A stretch of 64,000 nucleotides of DNA, taken from Cunninghamia lanceolata. Lineage: Eukaryota; Streptophyta; Pinopsida; Cupressales; Cupressaceae. Made by a program: the position numbers and the translations under genes. Shown piece by piece: positions 31,616 to 44,858 of this stretch (positions within the stretch are counted from its first letter, which is position 1; every line of letters begins with the position of its first letter). The notes beneath the pieces were generated by a model. That model ran no database searches. It was not told the origin of the DNA and was given only the letters and a program-made list of their open reading frames with translations. The stretch is from the NCBI GenBank assembly GCA_027924645.1, contig BSBN01001017.1, positions 12,798,501 to 12,862,500 on the forward strand. Direction: 5' to 3'.

Positions 31616-34600
31616 GTGGAGAAGAATGGATAATTGTGTCTAGGGTGAATTAAGACCCAATCATATGATAGGTCGTCCTCATCATTGGGATAAAGCATCT
31701 CCAATGGTTTTTAGCACCTCCTAGATGAACTATATTATGTCTTTTTCTCTTTTATTTGTAATTTGGATAAGTTTACCCATGCCTATGGCGTTGGCTTGTA
31801 ATGTAAGATTTGTAACCGGCAGTTGGTAACGATGTTTTTGGCAAACATGTTCTTGTGTCTATAAAAGAACATGCTAGTCCACTTTGTAAATGGGATTGGA
31901 AAATGATTGGGATGTTTTGATAGTGAAATACAAACCAATTCTAAGAGGTTGTCCATATTTTGAGTTGTAAGTTTCAATTTCTTACATGTTGAATGTGTTT
32001 TCTCTATAAACATCTTTATCAGTTTTAGATTGCAATATATGAAAAATGCCTTTGCGCATGTGTTTTCATCAATTGTCTCTTGTATTTCTCACATTTCTCT
32101 TTTGAATAAGGATACTAAGGTTTTCTAAGTTCTTAAATATACATTTTCTATATTGCATGTCTAGTTTATTGCTTCTATTCAAGGATTAGATTAAAATGCT
32201 CTGAGTTAGATATGGGGAAATTTATTTTGTAATAGGGATATTAATAAGAAGAGTTATTGTAAATACCCATTCTTGGATTGTTACCTGCAAGATGGGAACA
32301 TAATAAATCATCTGGACCTAAATGTTTGTTTTGTTTATGAGAAGTATTTTGTATGTAAAGGAATTGAATCCAAACCCTAGGATTGGTACCGATCAGAGTT
32401 GGGCTTATTTTAACAAATCACCCATAATCAAACAATCATATATATAAAAAAAGAACAATCAAATTATTATTTTTTTAGGAGTAGGGTTTTAGTTCTATGT
32501 TCTCTGAGCCATTTAATGAAGTAATGTCCAAAGCTAGCCAACTTTGAAACAATTATATAGTTTTGGTCTGTATCTAAGAGAACATATCTGCTTTAAGTGT
32601 CAATATCCAGCTGAAATAAGGATTTGTCATATTGATATTGAAATGAGGGAATGCCCCCCTAGGTTTAGCAGAGCCTAAAGTGTAGAGGCGAACAAGTAAT
32701 TGTCTCCTGTTGGTTGACCACTGACCTGAGAATCCTGAGCATAAAAGATGGCTACTTTTTAGGGAAACTCGGACCATTAGTTGGGAACACAAAAACATAC
32801 AAAATTTGGAAAGATATTAGTTATTTGGAATGAAAATATCTAATTTGTAAAATATTTATATTTGAGAATTAGCAAATTTTAATGTGAAAAGGGGAAAAAG
32901 TCACTTTTACGGGTTTGAAAAATAAAGAAGCAAAAAAGGAATTTTGAAAAACTTGTTCCTTTTGTTGATTTCTCTCCTCCATTGTGTGAAATCTTAGTTT
33001 CAAAAGAATCAATTGAAACACTACTTGTGGACTAGAGCATTGGACTAAATCTTGAAAGTAATGCAAAGGCGTGGTGTGAATTCTAGTTACAGAAGGACAA
33101 CCTCCATTTGTAATGTGCCTAGTAATATGATATTATAGTGTATTTGGTAGTATTAAATAAAGGTGGTAGAAATAAATAAAGGTGTGGGTGCATATGCTTT
33201 ATAAGTCATCCCACTAATTGATTAGAATAAAAATATTTGTTCCACATGCATGGGATAGTGGTAGTTGTCTTTAGCAAGACTCTATATATTGTAAGGGCTT
33301 AACACGCATATGGCATTAATCTTGAATATTGTAATTAGAGTTTATACTTTAAAAGAGGTTTCCCCCTCAAAGAAGATAACAATATATTATAATGTGATTT
33401 AGCTATTTGAATACAATATTGTTCATGTGTTTCAATTTGCAGCATATATTTTCTATACTTTGGCTAGTTAGCTAATCTTTTACAAGAAGGTTCATAACAT
33501 CATTATTAAAGGTATTTTGTTTTTTAAATCAATAAGTATTTTTTAAATTAGTTTTTTGTTGGATCAGACATGATCATAATTTAAAAAACTAACATTAATT
33601 CCACAATAAATATGAGCAACAATAAGTCAAATAACTATCATAAAAAGTGAATAAAAATATACAATGAGCTCCTTGTATAAGTAGGACAAGGAGGAATTGG
33701 GAAGATAGGAACAAACCACAAACTAACCTTCCAAAAATGTGACACATGATAGAACACTTGGGATAAGTGTGAGGATAGGTGTAAAGTCCATAAGAGGTGT
33801 GACAAATGAGAGAATAACCTCTAAGTAAACTTAAGCAATGTGTGAATAGGTTTAACCTAGAAGAGGTAATTAGCTAACTAGATGTATAAAGACCCTATTT
33901 ACACTAATAGTTTTCAATTTTCCATTCTCCACATTTGGTGAAATTGCATATAACTTCATTGTGTAGGCTTAGATTTGAAGTAGAATGTAGAAAGAAGGTT
34001 GTTGCGAAAAATACATATTGTAGGTTTTCATTTTTTAAAAATTCAATCTTACACTAGAACTATGGAAAAAATTTCTTGGAAATTTCATGTGATTGAAAAA
34101 AAGTAATCTCCTTGCCCTTTTCCTCTAAACTGTATATTTTGATTTTTGAAAGTTGAAGTTTTTAAAATTGAATAAAATCCAAGGTTTATCAATGGAAAAT
34201 TTGAAATTTTGTATAGTTCTTGATATTTCTTGAAAATATTATTTTTCAAAATTTAGACCATATTTTTTCATTGTATCTTTTAGAGTGAAATGTTCTCCCA
34301 TCAAAATGAGCTTGCGTATGATGTGGCAACATGCGTGATTGTTTGTGCCTCATTTTTTATGCTAAGTCCATTTTCTATATGTTGGTCCTTTTGGCTTTTA
34401 GGAATGAGATATAGAGTAGGATTTGAATGGACTCCCACTACCCACTAGTTGAAATGAAACTAAGAGATGAGGAATGCCAAAGAAAAATAATTAAAAATAT
34501 AAAATTGAATGGGGTTTAATTATGAATACACATAATTAAGGTTTAATTTATATCTAGTACTAAATATACTTTTAAGGGTTCTTGGAATGATAGTGTAATA

Positions 34601-35461
34601 TATTATCATAGTCCTACCATGATTATTGAATGTCATTGAGGATCTACTATTTTACCGGAGAGCTCACACTTCTCAACTTTGCATGATCATAGTATTGTAG
34701 TGCTAACGCCCAACTCTCCTAAGTCTAGTAACCTCTTCCTTCTTGTTGCATTTGATCATTATATCTAATTAGTGTTAGTGAAATCTATGCATATGAATTG
34801 ATTAGTGTTTTTAGAACCTAAATTTATGCTTTACTTGCTGTAATATCTATGAGATGTGAATGGCTTGTGGGATTGTCAAATTGCCTTGTTTTATGTGCAT
34901 GTTGTGGATAACCAAGTCAATTGCCACCTAGTTTAGAGGGGTGGACCTTAGGAATGCATGTGGTTGGGTCATGTTGATCACATCAGTTTAAATTGAATTC
35001 TTATCTAGATGCTCATTGGAGGGAATGGTAGGGTCTTTTGGAATTTTGATACTTGTAGCATTCCATTTTCTATTTCTTGGAGATGTTGTAAAGTGGGATC
35101 TTGTGATCCTTGATTAAAGTGATAAATTGTATAGTATAATTTTATTGTATTGACATTGAACCATCCATATTTGCAATGAGAATAATTACATTATAAGATG
35201 TATATGTCACAATTTGAGTCAATTTTACATCTTGTATAATGAGGATTGTTATGATGTGATGATTTCTTATTATTTGAAAGTTGAAATGACACTTGTTTCT
35301 TTTCATACACTTTATATATGATGCAATGATTAAATTAGAATCGTTATTATAATGTTGTTCTTTAATCCCTACAGATAGGAGTTAAGATTGTTTATGTATG
35401 GTTCTATCACATTGGAAGGAAAAGGGAAACATGGTTATGAATAATAGTGATTAAAAAAAAA
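31616..35461. other. AT-rich interval without recognisable genes
   Basis: A TATAAAAG box at 31860-31867 follows region D and could belong to an LTR-like promoter. A sequence TTGGTACCGATCAGAGTTGG at about 32385-32404 loosely resembles a primer binding site with a three-base insertion. Otherwise I see only AT-rich sequence with chance short frames. It ends in a run of A at 35452-35461 where element E begins. Confidence 0.45.
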
Positions 35462-35867
35462 TGTCACACCCCGTTTTTAGAAAGTTAAATTATTATATCT
35501 TTTAACTAATTACTTGTTAGATATTTCATAATGCACTTTAAAGTTACATTCATGAAACTGTGATTAGAGATCATTTATGATATGAATATTTTGAATTGTA
35601 CTCATGTGTATGCAAAATATGATTATAAACTTTGTGATGATGATAAACAAAAATAATATGATATTTCTTATGTGGTTAATTGATTAATAATTTGGTTTTC
35701 ATTTATTTGAATAGTCATATGATTATAAGGTTAATGGACTAACTTCATTTTTAGAAAATGAGGTGGATGCAAGAGAATTAGTCCCTTCTCTTGGATGAGG
35801 AGGGAGAGTACCACTAGAGAGAGGGCAGCAGATCAAGAAAATTTGGTAGAATACCAATTTTCCAAGA

Positions 35868-36061
<194 letters not shown>

Positions 36062-37911
36062 CACTTGAGGATATATGTATGTGTCATTGCAAATGTCAAT
36101 AATGTCATAAGTCTGTGTTGTCCTCTTACATATTAAAGTGCATGGTTGTCATTCTTGCCAAAGGTAATAGCTATCATTTTATTTTGCATTGCTCACCCTA
36201 CAATTTACTAAGTTGGTATACTGTTGTTTAATTGTACTAGATGCCAATACTTTTATCTACATATTTCACTATTAATCAAGTCAAGAGGGTGGTAAACTCT
36301 CTTATACAAGTTATGTACATGATGGGATAGTATATGTATAAATGAAATTATATATATTAATTGATTTTGATTTCATTATTTTCCTAATTTAAAATTTAGT
36401 TGGTGTGAACTCCATGTAGTGGAGGTGTGGGCACTAAATGCATGCATAATGCGAAGTTATGGACTTGGTATAACCTACCATTACTCTGCACCATAGTGAA
36501 CATTCTCTTCAATTTGGCATTGAATATTGGTGGAGTGGTATGAACTCCAGAGGGAGTCATTGGCATTTGTGGAACAAATGAGGGCATTTTCATCAACTAA
36601 AAATGAGGGAAGAACTAGGAGAAGAATAGGAAGAATGGAGAAATAAAATATGAAAAGTAGAGAATGGGGATAGGGGAGGAGGTCCAAGGCTTTGTAGAAG
36701 GAATAAGTTTTGTTGGTACCAGGTATGTTATGTTGTGATATCAATTTGTTTTCTTTCTCTGCATGAACACTGACTATGTGTTTAATTTCACCTCTCTATA
36801 TTGGAAAAAGTATTATTTTGTTTCATATGTTTGATTCATTAAATCTAATGCAATAAGAAGACATTTATGAAGGGTTTTTTTTTCAGTTTCAAAGAGCTTA
36901 TTTTTCATGTCAAACCTAGTCATTTTAAAAGAACATATTTCAATCTATGTATTGCTATTATATTGAAATATTTGTAGTCATATTTAGGTTTGTGTATTGT
37001 TATTATAATGAAGGATATTCAAATATTTTTAAGACTGTATCTAGGTCTATGCATATCATTATTATATTGGATGGGAATCAACTATTTTTATGACCATATA
37101 CAAGTCTACACTATACTGAGAAAATATGAGTTTGTTTCTCCTTTTAAAGGCTACAATAGGCCAATGTGGGATCATTTGTAGATTAAATCTTGTTTTGGAA
37201 AATTTGTTATGTTATGGCCCAGTCAGGTTGCGGTCTATTCCCAATACAATGGGACTATGATTTAGTTGGAAAGCCAGATCTAGATGTGGTTAGATATTAA
37301 TGTTTTCTTTTTTCTAAGTATGACTATGAGAGACATATGACCATATTTAGGTTATTATACTGACTTAGGAAATGTTTTCTAAATGAGAACAACCCATATA
37401 AATGAATTAATGGTTTTTCTTTCTAGCTCTACCCATAAAGACCGATTAGGGTCTATTTGTAATTGATTTAAGTAAACTAGATGGATCGTGTCAAGATAGT
37501 TTTTATATCTATTTTATATTATGATAGTATCCATTTCTTTTGGACTATGTGGGTAGTCTGAAATATCTATAAAAACTTAGTTTTCCATATGTGTTATTAT
37601 TGTCCATTTCTCTTTTGGACTAAGATATGAAACCTATGTTTTATAAGTAACATATATTTATATTTTTGAATTATTATCCAAATCTAGAATGTGTATTTAA
37701 ATTGTAAGTTCATGACTATGATTTACTAAGATATTGAATCTCATATCCTCTGTTAAGGTTCACTTTAGATTTTGTACATAGTTTTTAAATGAACTGAGAC
37801 TTTAATCTAAATGTTGATTCTGTATAAGATGAGAATGGATTCATCAAGGAAAATAGAGTTACTTTATTGAACTTAGGGATTACATGATATATATGTTCTT
37901 GAGACTAGTTG

Positions 37912-38002
<91 letters not shown>
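37912..38002. repeat. TA dinucleotide microsatellite (about 90 bp)
   Basis: This is an uninterrupted TA run inside E's 5' LTR, followed by a TAGATATATG degenerate edge. The open frame across it codes only alternating Tyr-Ile and is not a gene. Confidence 0.97.
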
Positions 38003-38004
<2 letters not shown>

Positions 38005-38903
38005 TATATGGGTAGATACTTATATAAATATAAATATAAATTTAGGAATGTGGTAAAATTATTTAAAAACTTCTCTAGTTGGACACTATTTTTCTATTAC
38101 TTCTATCACGTGCTTATATATTTTTACATAATTTGATAGTTGCTTGAGCAGAGTATCGTTCATTACTTATTTTTAGCTTGTGCTCATAATCACATTGAAT
38201 GATAAATACTTGAGAAGACCTTTGTTATATTATACTCCAGTGATATTTATGTATCTATACATTTCATGATAAATGTTGAATCTTTCCAGAAAGTGCAAGG
38301 AATTGTTATAGTATTCCTATCATATATCAATATAAGGAAATGCATTATTGGTTTCTTCTATGCAAAAAAAAGATAAATGAAGAAAGTTTAGAATCTTATG
38401 AAATGGTGCTTAAAATATTTTGAAACTATTGTTTAAATATGTTTGTGATATTCATATTTTGTGAATAATTTGTCCCCTGATGAAAAGACTAGGATAGATG
38501 TGTGTGAACAATGATGCACATATCTAGTTTGGAATTTGTTGTTATTATTATATCATAACTTTTGCCAAAGTAATGCAACTTCTTGCTTGCATTGTTGATT
38601 CACAATGTCTATTGGGTTGCATGTTAGTCAAAATTGTCATACATAGCTAAAGATTATCTAGAGTCGTATGGCAGACTGTATGTGATAGGACACCACACTA
38701 GTCCTTGAATGACATGATGTTCTTGTAGATTTTATTTATATGCTATCCTCATGAAGGGTAGGGTGACTTCCAGTTGGAAGGTGTGTATGGGACCGCTAGT
38801 TTATGGTTGGAGGAAAAGGACTTGAGTGATGCTCTCCCTCTTGTAGCTAAAGAACACCGAAGGCTTGATCATGCAGAGACACTTTATATATATTCCACAT
38901 GTT

Positions 38904-38908
38904 ATATA
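38904..38908 (+). other. Left target-site duplication of element F (atata)
   Basis: The five bases before F's first LTR base equal the five bases after its last base (46248-46252), both atata. This proves a simple insertion into E's LTR. Confidence 0.85.
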
Positions 38909-40296
38909 TGTTGCAAGTATGGGTCTAACCGGTGTTGTCATTGATGTCAACATACTCATGTTACATTGATGTCAAGATTTAATGAGTTCTGTGATGAGGA
39001 TATTGAGAAAATTACCCCCATTAGAAATAGAGAAGAACAATGAAGAAAGGGAAGTTCTCTGAAGTAAAGATCCCATCCAGATGAAGATAGAGTACGCACA
39101 CCAAATGGTTTTTAAATATGTGTCTGAAGATCCTCCAGACAAGATCTAAGAGGTCCACATGAATATTTGGAGAAGTTATGGCCTTATGAATAAAACTAGT
39201 TCTGGCAGCTGTTTAGAGGTGACAGAGTGACACAAACAGGTCTGGTGAGATCCAAAAATGTAATATCATGTTCTACAGATTTGGTGGCATGTTTGGGAAG
39301 CTAATGTGCATTGACAATTCAATTGGTTCATGGTTTCAAGGTCCGCAAGCAATCCTTCTATTATGACAACGATGATTGACTATGTTCTTGAGATTCCAGG
39401 TGAAGATGTGATTGATTACAGTAAGCAGAAGTAGTGTCGATGTTCTTTCCAATTCAAGAAAGCTTGTGGTGATCTCTAGATTGTGTCCAGTTCATGTTGG
39501 TTGTCCGCATTGAAGATTGAGCTCGCAAATGAAGATTTACCTTCGAACATTGGTGTTCTTCCTAGTTTTGGCCAACTAAATGATTTGTACATGGTGCAGA
39601 TGATCTTGAAGATGTTTTACGAAGCATGGCATGTTCCTCGAAGTTGATTGAAGTCCTAGCTATGTATGGCTAATAGTGTAGTAATGTGCATGAAGTCTTT
39701 GTAATAAGTCAAGTTGTATTTTTGTAATTGCTCTGTAAATAAAATAAGTGTGTTGTGCCGACTTTGATGATCATTCCAAAGCCAATGTCATGTATAAATA
39801 AGAGTTACGAAGTCATTCAAAAGCATTGAAGTGATCATGATGAGGATGTGATAGACAAGAGTAGCGAAAAGCAGAGCAGAGGTATTGAGCTTAAATGGAA
39901 CTGATTCAAGCATAGTGAAGATGCTAATCTCTAGTTCAAGTATGTAATATTTATATTATTCTATAAACAGTATGTCTCCTATAGGCAGTGAACCTCTTGT
40001 GAGCAGTGTGCTCAGGTAGTAAGCCCTAACTGGCAAGTGCCATTTTATTCATTCTTATTCTTCTAATAGAGAATACAATCTTGGGTTAATCACCCCATGG
40101 TTTTTCCCTTAACCAAGTTTTCCACATCAAAATTTTGGTGTTATATATGTTGAATTTTTTTCTACTCTTGAATTATTATATTATGTTTCCTTGATCAATC
40201 TTTAGTAAGCCATTGAAATATAAGAAGGTTTAAAGAATAGAGATTTCGTAACATCTGATTCACCCCCCCTCTTAGTTGTCTATCCTAAATCTAACA
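38909..40296 (+). repeat. 5' LTR of element F (1388 bp)
   Basis: It begins TGTTGCAAGTATGGGTC and ends ...CTAACA. It contains a TATAAATA box (39793-39800), a CAGTG mini-hairpin cluster (39965-40026, partly decayed) and the CACCCCCCCT box near its end. Confidence 0.93.
39793..39800 (+). promoter_or_regulatory. TATA box of element F
   Basis: TATAAATA precedes AGAGTTACGAAG in the 5' LTR. In the 3' LTR the aligned site reads TAGAAATA (45742-45749), so only the 5' copy keeps the box. Confidence 0.6.
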
Positions 40297-40298
40297 AT

Positions 40299-40310
40299 TG
40301 GTATCAAAGC
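40299..40310 (+). promoter_or_regulatory. Primer binding site of element F
   Basis: TGGTATCAAAGC begins two bases after the LTR end. It differs by one base from the usual initiator tRNA-Met complement (TGGTATCAGAGC), a G to A change. Confidence 0.88.
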
Positions 40311-40353
40311 TAAGTTCCTCTAGGAAAAGCTTAACCACTTGAGGAGATCTAGA

Positions 40354-41338
40354 ATGTCAACCTACAAGAAGGACAGTCCAAGGTTTGATGGTTGAAACTT
40401 CACTACCTGGAAAAGCTGCATGGAATGTCACATACAATGCATGGGATATCAATATTGGAACATAAACTCAACTAAATATGTTCCCCCAACAAATGGCTCC
40501 ACAACTCTAAATCAAATTAGAGATGTAGAGAATAATCTTTGAGCTAAAGAAGCCCTACTGAGTGCCTTGTCTGATTCAGAGCTGACAAATGTTATGGGTT
40601 TGAAGACTCCCTATGAAATTTGGACAAAGCTTGAAAATCTTAATGAAGGAGACAAATATGTTAATTGTGCCAAGCTACAAAGTTTGAAAGGAATGTTTGA
40701 AAACTTAAAGATGAGTGAAGATGAGAATATCACTTCTTACATGACAAAAGTAAATGAGCTTGTTTGTGGCATCAAATGTGTTGGTGGAGTACTGGATGAA
40801 GATGAAATTGTTGCTGTAGTTCTCAGATCCTTACCTCTTGCTTATAAACACAAAGTTACTGCTATTAATGAAATTAGATCCTTAACAACTATCACAAGGG
40901 ATCAATTGGTTGGTAATATATTTGCATTCGAGTTAGCTAAGTTTGGTGATGCACTTCCTAAGACTAAATCTACATTCAAAGATAGTGCCTCTACAAAAGG
41001 CAAACATAGATGTGATCTAGGAGAAAGTTCCTCAAGAAAATCATCTTGGTATGAGAAAGCAAGAAAAGATCTAGAAGAGGATGAATTAGAAGCTGAACAA
41101 CTTGAGGCCCTCATTGCAAAGAGACTGCCAAGAGGATCTGGTAAGTATGAAGGAAAATTGCCTTTCAAATGTTTTAACTGCAACAAGATTGGTCATTTTA
41201 CCTCAAGGTGTCTAGAAAGATTTTCAAGGCCAAACCGTAAAAGATCAAGATTTCAAAAGAAGTGTTATTATGTTCAAGGAGATAATGATGGAGTAACAGA
41301 TGATGAATCTGAGATAGGAAACAAATCCAGAAATGACT
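40354..41338 (+). pseudogene. gag pseudogene of element F
   Basis: It starts MSTYKKDSPRFDG followed by TGA where Trp is usual, then NFTTWKSCMECHIQ. A second stop lies at about 40541 (CGA to TGA likely). From 40567 a clean 257-codon frame covers the UBN2-type Copia gag: MGLKTPYEIWTKLENLNEGD, KLQSLKGMFENLKMSEDENI, LRSLPLAYKHKVTAINE. A basic/acidic region and one CCHC zinc knuckle (CFNCNKIGHFTSRC, about 41170-41211) follow. It would package the element RNA. The coiled coil and multiple knuckles of C and G are absent here. Confidence 0.9.
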
Positions 41339-41397
41339 AGGTGTTTATTGCTATCAAACAAGAAAATCCAATGCCTATTGAATATGTCAATTAGAAG

Positions 41398-41934
41398 GTG
41401 ATAGAAAGGGCTATGGCTGCTCAAGCTGAAGAAAAGGATGAAGGGGTCATTGATAGTGGATTCTCTCACCATATGACTGGTGAAAAGAATAAGCTCATAA
41501 ACTTGGAAAGATATGAAGGTGGAGTTGTAAAGTTTGGAAACAATTCTACTGGTAGAATTAAAGGTAGAGGAACCATTTCCTTTGATGGAAAGAACAAAAC
41601 CAGTGATGTTCTATATGTTGAAGGTCTAAAACATAATCTTCTTAGCGATGGATAGTTGGTGGACAAGGGCTATGATCTCCACTTCAAAAATGGAAAATCC
41701 AAAATCTTTGAAAGCTCTGGAATTGAGATTGCATCTGGTACACAGACAAAAGGTAACATCTTCCAATTAGTTGGTACTAGGCAAAGTTGCTTATTTGTTC
41801 AAATTGATCAAATTTGGTTGTGGCATAGGAGAATGTGCCATGTGAATTTTGATAATATCATTAAGATAAGAAAGACTCAGGCTGTAAGAGATCTTCCAAA
41901 ACTGATGAAACCTGCCAACAGTTTGTACAAATAA
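41398..41934 (+). pseudogene. Protease and integrase zinc-finger region of element F
   Basis: The retropepsin active site reads VIDSGFSHHMTG (D-S-G present, about 41448-41480), followed by GRGTISFDGKNKTSDVLYVE and LKHNLLSDG, a TAG, LVDKGYDLHF. The integrase zinc-binding part follows with IWLWHRRMCHVNFDNI (two His) and a damaged CX2C: a Tyr and a TAA stop sit before CQLGKQ at 41925-41950. The TAG after LLSDG is where family members have Gln. These domains would process the polyprotein and bind DNA ends. Confidence 0.87.
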
Positions 41935-42897
41935 TGTCAGTTAGGTAAGCAGACCAGAGTCACATTCAAAAGTAAAGAACAATCTTCAACTAGATTATTA
42001 AACTTGGTGCACACCAATCTTTGTGGTCTGGAAAGAGTTAGGAGCCTGCAAGGAGATAGGTATTTTATGTTATTAATTGATGACCACTCTCAGATGATGT
42101 GGGTGACCTTCTTAAAGGAGAAATCTGAAGGACTTGAGAAATTCAAAATATTCAAATCTATGGTAGAAAATGAAACTAGATTAAACATAAAATGTCTCAG
42201 GTTTGATAGAGGTGGAGAATTCACATCCGGAGAGTTCATAACATTCTGTGAGAAGTATGGGATAAAGAGACAATTATTTGCTCCAAAGACTCCTCAGCAA
42301 AATGGAGTAATGGAGAGAAAGAACTGGACCATCCAGGAAGCTTCTAGGACCATGATGATGGAAGCAAATGTTTCTCAGATCTATTGGAGAGAAACTGTAA
42401 GCACTGCTATCTATACTCTCAATCGGGTACAAATCAGAGGCAATAGTGGTAAGACTCCTTATGAACTTTGGTTTGGTATCACTCCTACTGTAAAGTATTT
42501 CAAAGTTTTTGGTAGTAAATGCTACATCAAAAGAGATGAAGACCTTGGGAAATTTGATGCTAGAAGTGATGAAGGAATATTCTTGGGATATTCCACTCAA
42601 AGCAAAGCACACCGGTGTTATAACAAGAGATTGGGAAAGATTGTGGAAAGTACAAATGTGAAGGTTGATGAAGGCATGGATAATCCCTCAAGGTTTTATG
42701 AGTATGAAGTAGATGATCAGGATGATGTCTCAGTCCAAGAAGAACAAGCCCCAACTGTAGCTCAGATTCAGACTGATCTGGAGAACCCTGAAATAGAGGA
42801 AGAAGAAACAGGTTTGGATGAACATGTTCAAGAATTAGAAGTGCAAGAAATTCCTAAAACTCCTAGGTATGTAAGATTGAATCATTCTAAAGATTAG
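41935..42897 (+). pseudogene. Integrase core and C-terminus of element F
   Basis: The catalytic triad can be followed: Asp in YFMLLIDDHSQMMW, Asp in CLRFDRGGEFTSGEF and Glu in TPQQNGVMERKNWTIQEASR. The Copia GKTPYELWFG block and IFLGYSTQSKAHRCYN follow, then an acidic tail (about 42700-42860). This frame is open for 297 codons. It ends with TAG at 42895. It is the best preserved part of F. Confidence 0.92.
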
Positions 42898-43009
42898 ATT
42901 ATAGGAGACAAACAAAGGTGTTCAAAGAAGAAGAAATATTGCTCAAGATTCAGTGAAATATTCTCTGATTTAAAAAATTGAACCAAAAACAATAAGTGAG
43001 GCCTGTAAT

Positions 43010-43725
43010 GATGAGAGTTGGGCTAAATCAATGGAGGAAGAATTGATTCAGATTGAAAAGAATAACACTTGGGATCTTGTCCCCAGACCTAAGAACAAAA
43101 ATGTGATTGGGACTAAGTGGGTCTTCCGGAATAAACTGAATGAAGATGGTGAAGTGGTCAGAAACAAAGCCAAATTGGTCTGTAAGGGTTATTCTCAAGT
43201 AGAAGGAGTTGACTTTGAAGAAACTTTTGCTTTGATGGCAAGAATTGAAGTAGACAAATTATTTCTTACTTTTGTTTCCTTCAAGGATTTCAAAGTATAT
43301 CAGATGGATGTCAAGTCTGCCTTCCTGAATGGTGATTTGGAAGAAGAGGTATATATTGAGCAACCGAATGGATTCCAATTATCTGATCATGGTGATATGG
43401 TTTGCAAGTTTAAGAAACCTTTGTATGGACTCAAACAAGCCCCAAGAGCATGGTATGAAAGATTGGATAAACATCTTTTGAAGATTGGTTTCAACAAAGG
43501 CACTGCTGATAGTAACTTGTACTTTAAGATTGACCATGAAAATATCTTGATTGTTGAAGTATTTTTGATGATATCATTTTTGGAGGAAGAGATAGTATGT
43601 GCAAGACTTTTGCAAATAAAATTAAAAGTGAATTTGAGATGTCTATGTTTGGGGAAATAAATTTCTTCTTGGGTCTACAAATCACTTAATCAAAGGAAGG
43701 AATCTTCATATCTCAGACCAAATAT
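43010..43725 (+). pseudogene. Reverse transcriptase pseudogene of element F
   Basis: Blocks in Copia order are SMEEELIQIEKNNTWDLVPR, GTKWVFRNKLNEDGEV, NKAKLVCKGYSQVEGVDFEE, YQMDVKSAFLNGDLEEEVYI and KPLYGLKQAPRAWYERLD. The catalytic region near 43558-43580 is frameshifted: a missing base turns the YVDD-type block into an out-of-frame FDD followed by IIFGG in the next frame. The thumb and LGLQIT, stop, SKEGIFISQ link to RNase H. RT activity is lost through the frameshift. Confidence 0.9.
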
Positions 43726-44514
43726 GTGAAAAAATTGTTGAAGAAATTTGGGATGGAAGATTCAAATCCAATGAATACTCCCATGGTAACTGGATGTAAG
43801 CTAAGTAAAGATGATGAGTCTCCTAAGACTAATCAAAAAAAGTACAGGTCAATGATTGGAGGACTGCTCTACCTCACTCAAACTAGACCTGATATTATGA
43901 ATGTTGTTGGTCTTGTTGCCAGATTCCAAGCCGATCCCAGAGAGTCTCATGTCATGAAAATCAAGAGAATTCTCAGATATCTGAAGGGAACAGTTGAGTA
44001 TGGATTATGTTATCGTAAGGATCATGACTTCTCTCTTCATGCATACACAAATGCTGATTGGGCAGGAGATGTGGATGACCGGAAGAGTACCAATGGTGGT
44101 GCATTCTTTTTGGGAAAAAGATTAGTTTCTTGGCTAAGCAAGAAACAAGAGGCAATATCTCTGTCCACTGCAGAAGTAGAATATATTACTATAGTAGGTA
44201 GTTGCACTCAAGTATTATGGATGAAATAAATGCTAAAAGATATCAGAGTGGAGTATGAAGAACCTATCACAATCTTCTATGATAATTCAAGTGCAATAAA
44301 TATATCAAAAAATCTGGTGCTACATTCAAAGACAAAACATATATCCATCAAGTTCCACTTTTCGAGAGAGCAGGTGAACAAGAATAAAGTCAGATTGGAG
44401 TTCGTGCCCTCAAAGGATTAGATTGCAGATATTTTTACTAAACCTCTACCTAAGGACTCCTTTGAGTTTCTCAGGCAGAAGCTAGGGGTTATTAAGCCTC
44501 TAGTTTTGAATTAA
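43726..44514 (+). pseudogene. RNase H pseudogene of element F
   Basis: The connection block TRPDIMNVVGLVARF leads to the RNase H: YTNADWAGDVDDRKSTNGGA (first Asp), ISLSTAEVEYITIVGSCTQV (Glu), stop at 44227, then IFYDNSSAINISKN (Asp) and HISIKFHFSREQVNK. The C-terminal IADIFTKPLPKDSFEFLRQK block follows a TAG at 44419 that replaces an expected Gln. All acidic residues survive. The pol reading ends near 44514. Confidence 0.9.
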
Positions 44515-44858
44515 GGTGCGCTGATGTGCATCAATCCGATGGATTCCACAGTCATATCTTGTGATCTGGATTGATGATTAAGAGGTTGTTACTCAGGGGG
44601 AGTAGTCACTATGTTTCTAAAATATGAGAAGTGGTTGCAAGTATGTGCCCTTTGCCATTGATGTCAAAGGGGGAGAAAAGGTATGTGAAAAACAAAAGTG
44701 GTTAATGATTCAAAAGGGAGAAGTAAAAGGAAGAGAAGACATGTGAATGGCTACTATTGATAGGGGGAGCTATGTCAGTTAGTAAGGAGAAGTTCTTGTC
44801 TTGATGGTTATAACCGTTTTTCACATTATATGTTGCCATCAGTAACAAAGGGGGAGAT
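44515..44858 (+). promoter_or_regulatory. Pre-PPT region of element F with repeated polypurine modules
   Basis: Five G-runs occur here: ACTCAGGGGGAG (44591-44602), CAAAGGGGGAGA (44665-44675), AAAAGGGAGAAG, TAGGGGGAGC and the final AAAGGGGGAGAT directly before the LTR. Two longer modules, TTGCCATTGATGTCAAAGGG (44652-44671) and TTGCCATCAGTAACAAAGGG (44833-44852), are diverged copies. The second is the true polypurine tract by position. Confidence 0.72.

Noticed and set aside
37909..38136. Open frame coding (YI)n
   Set aside because: It spans the TA microsatellite inside E's LTR.
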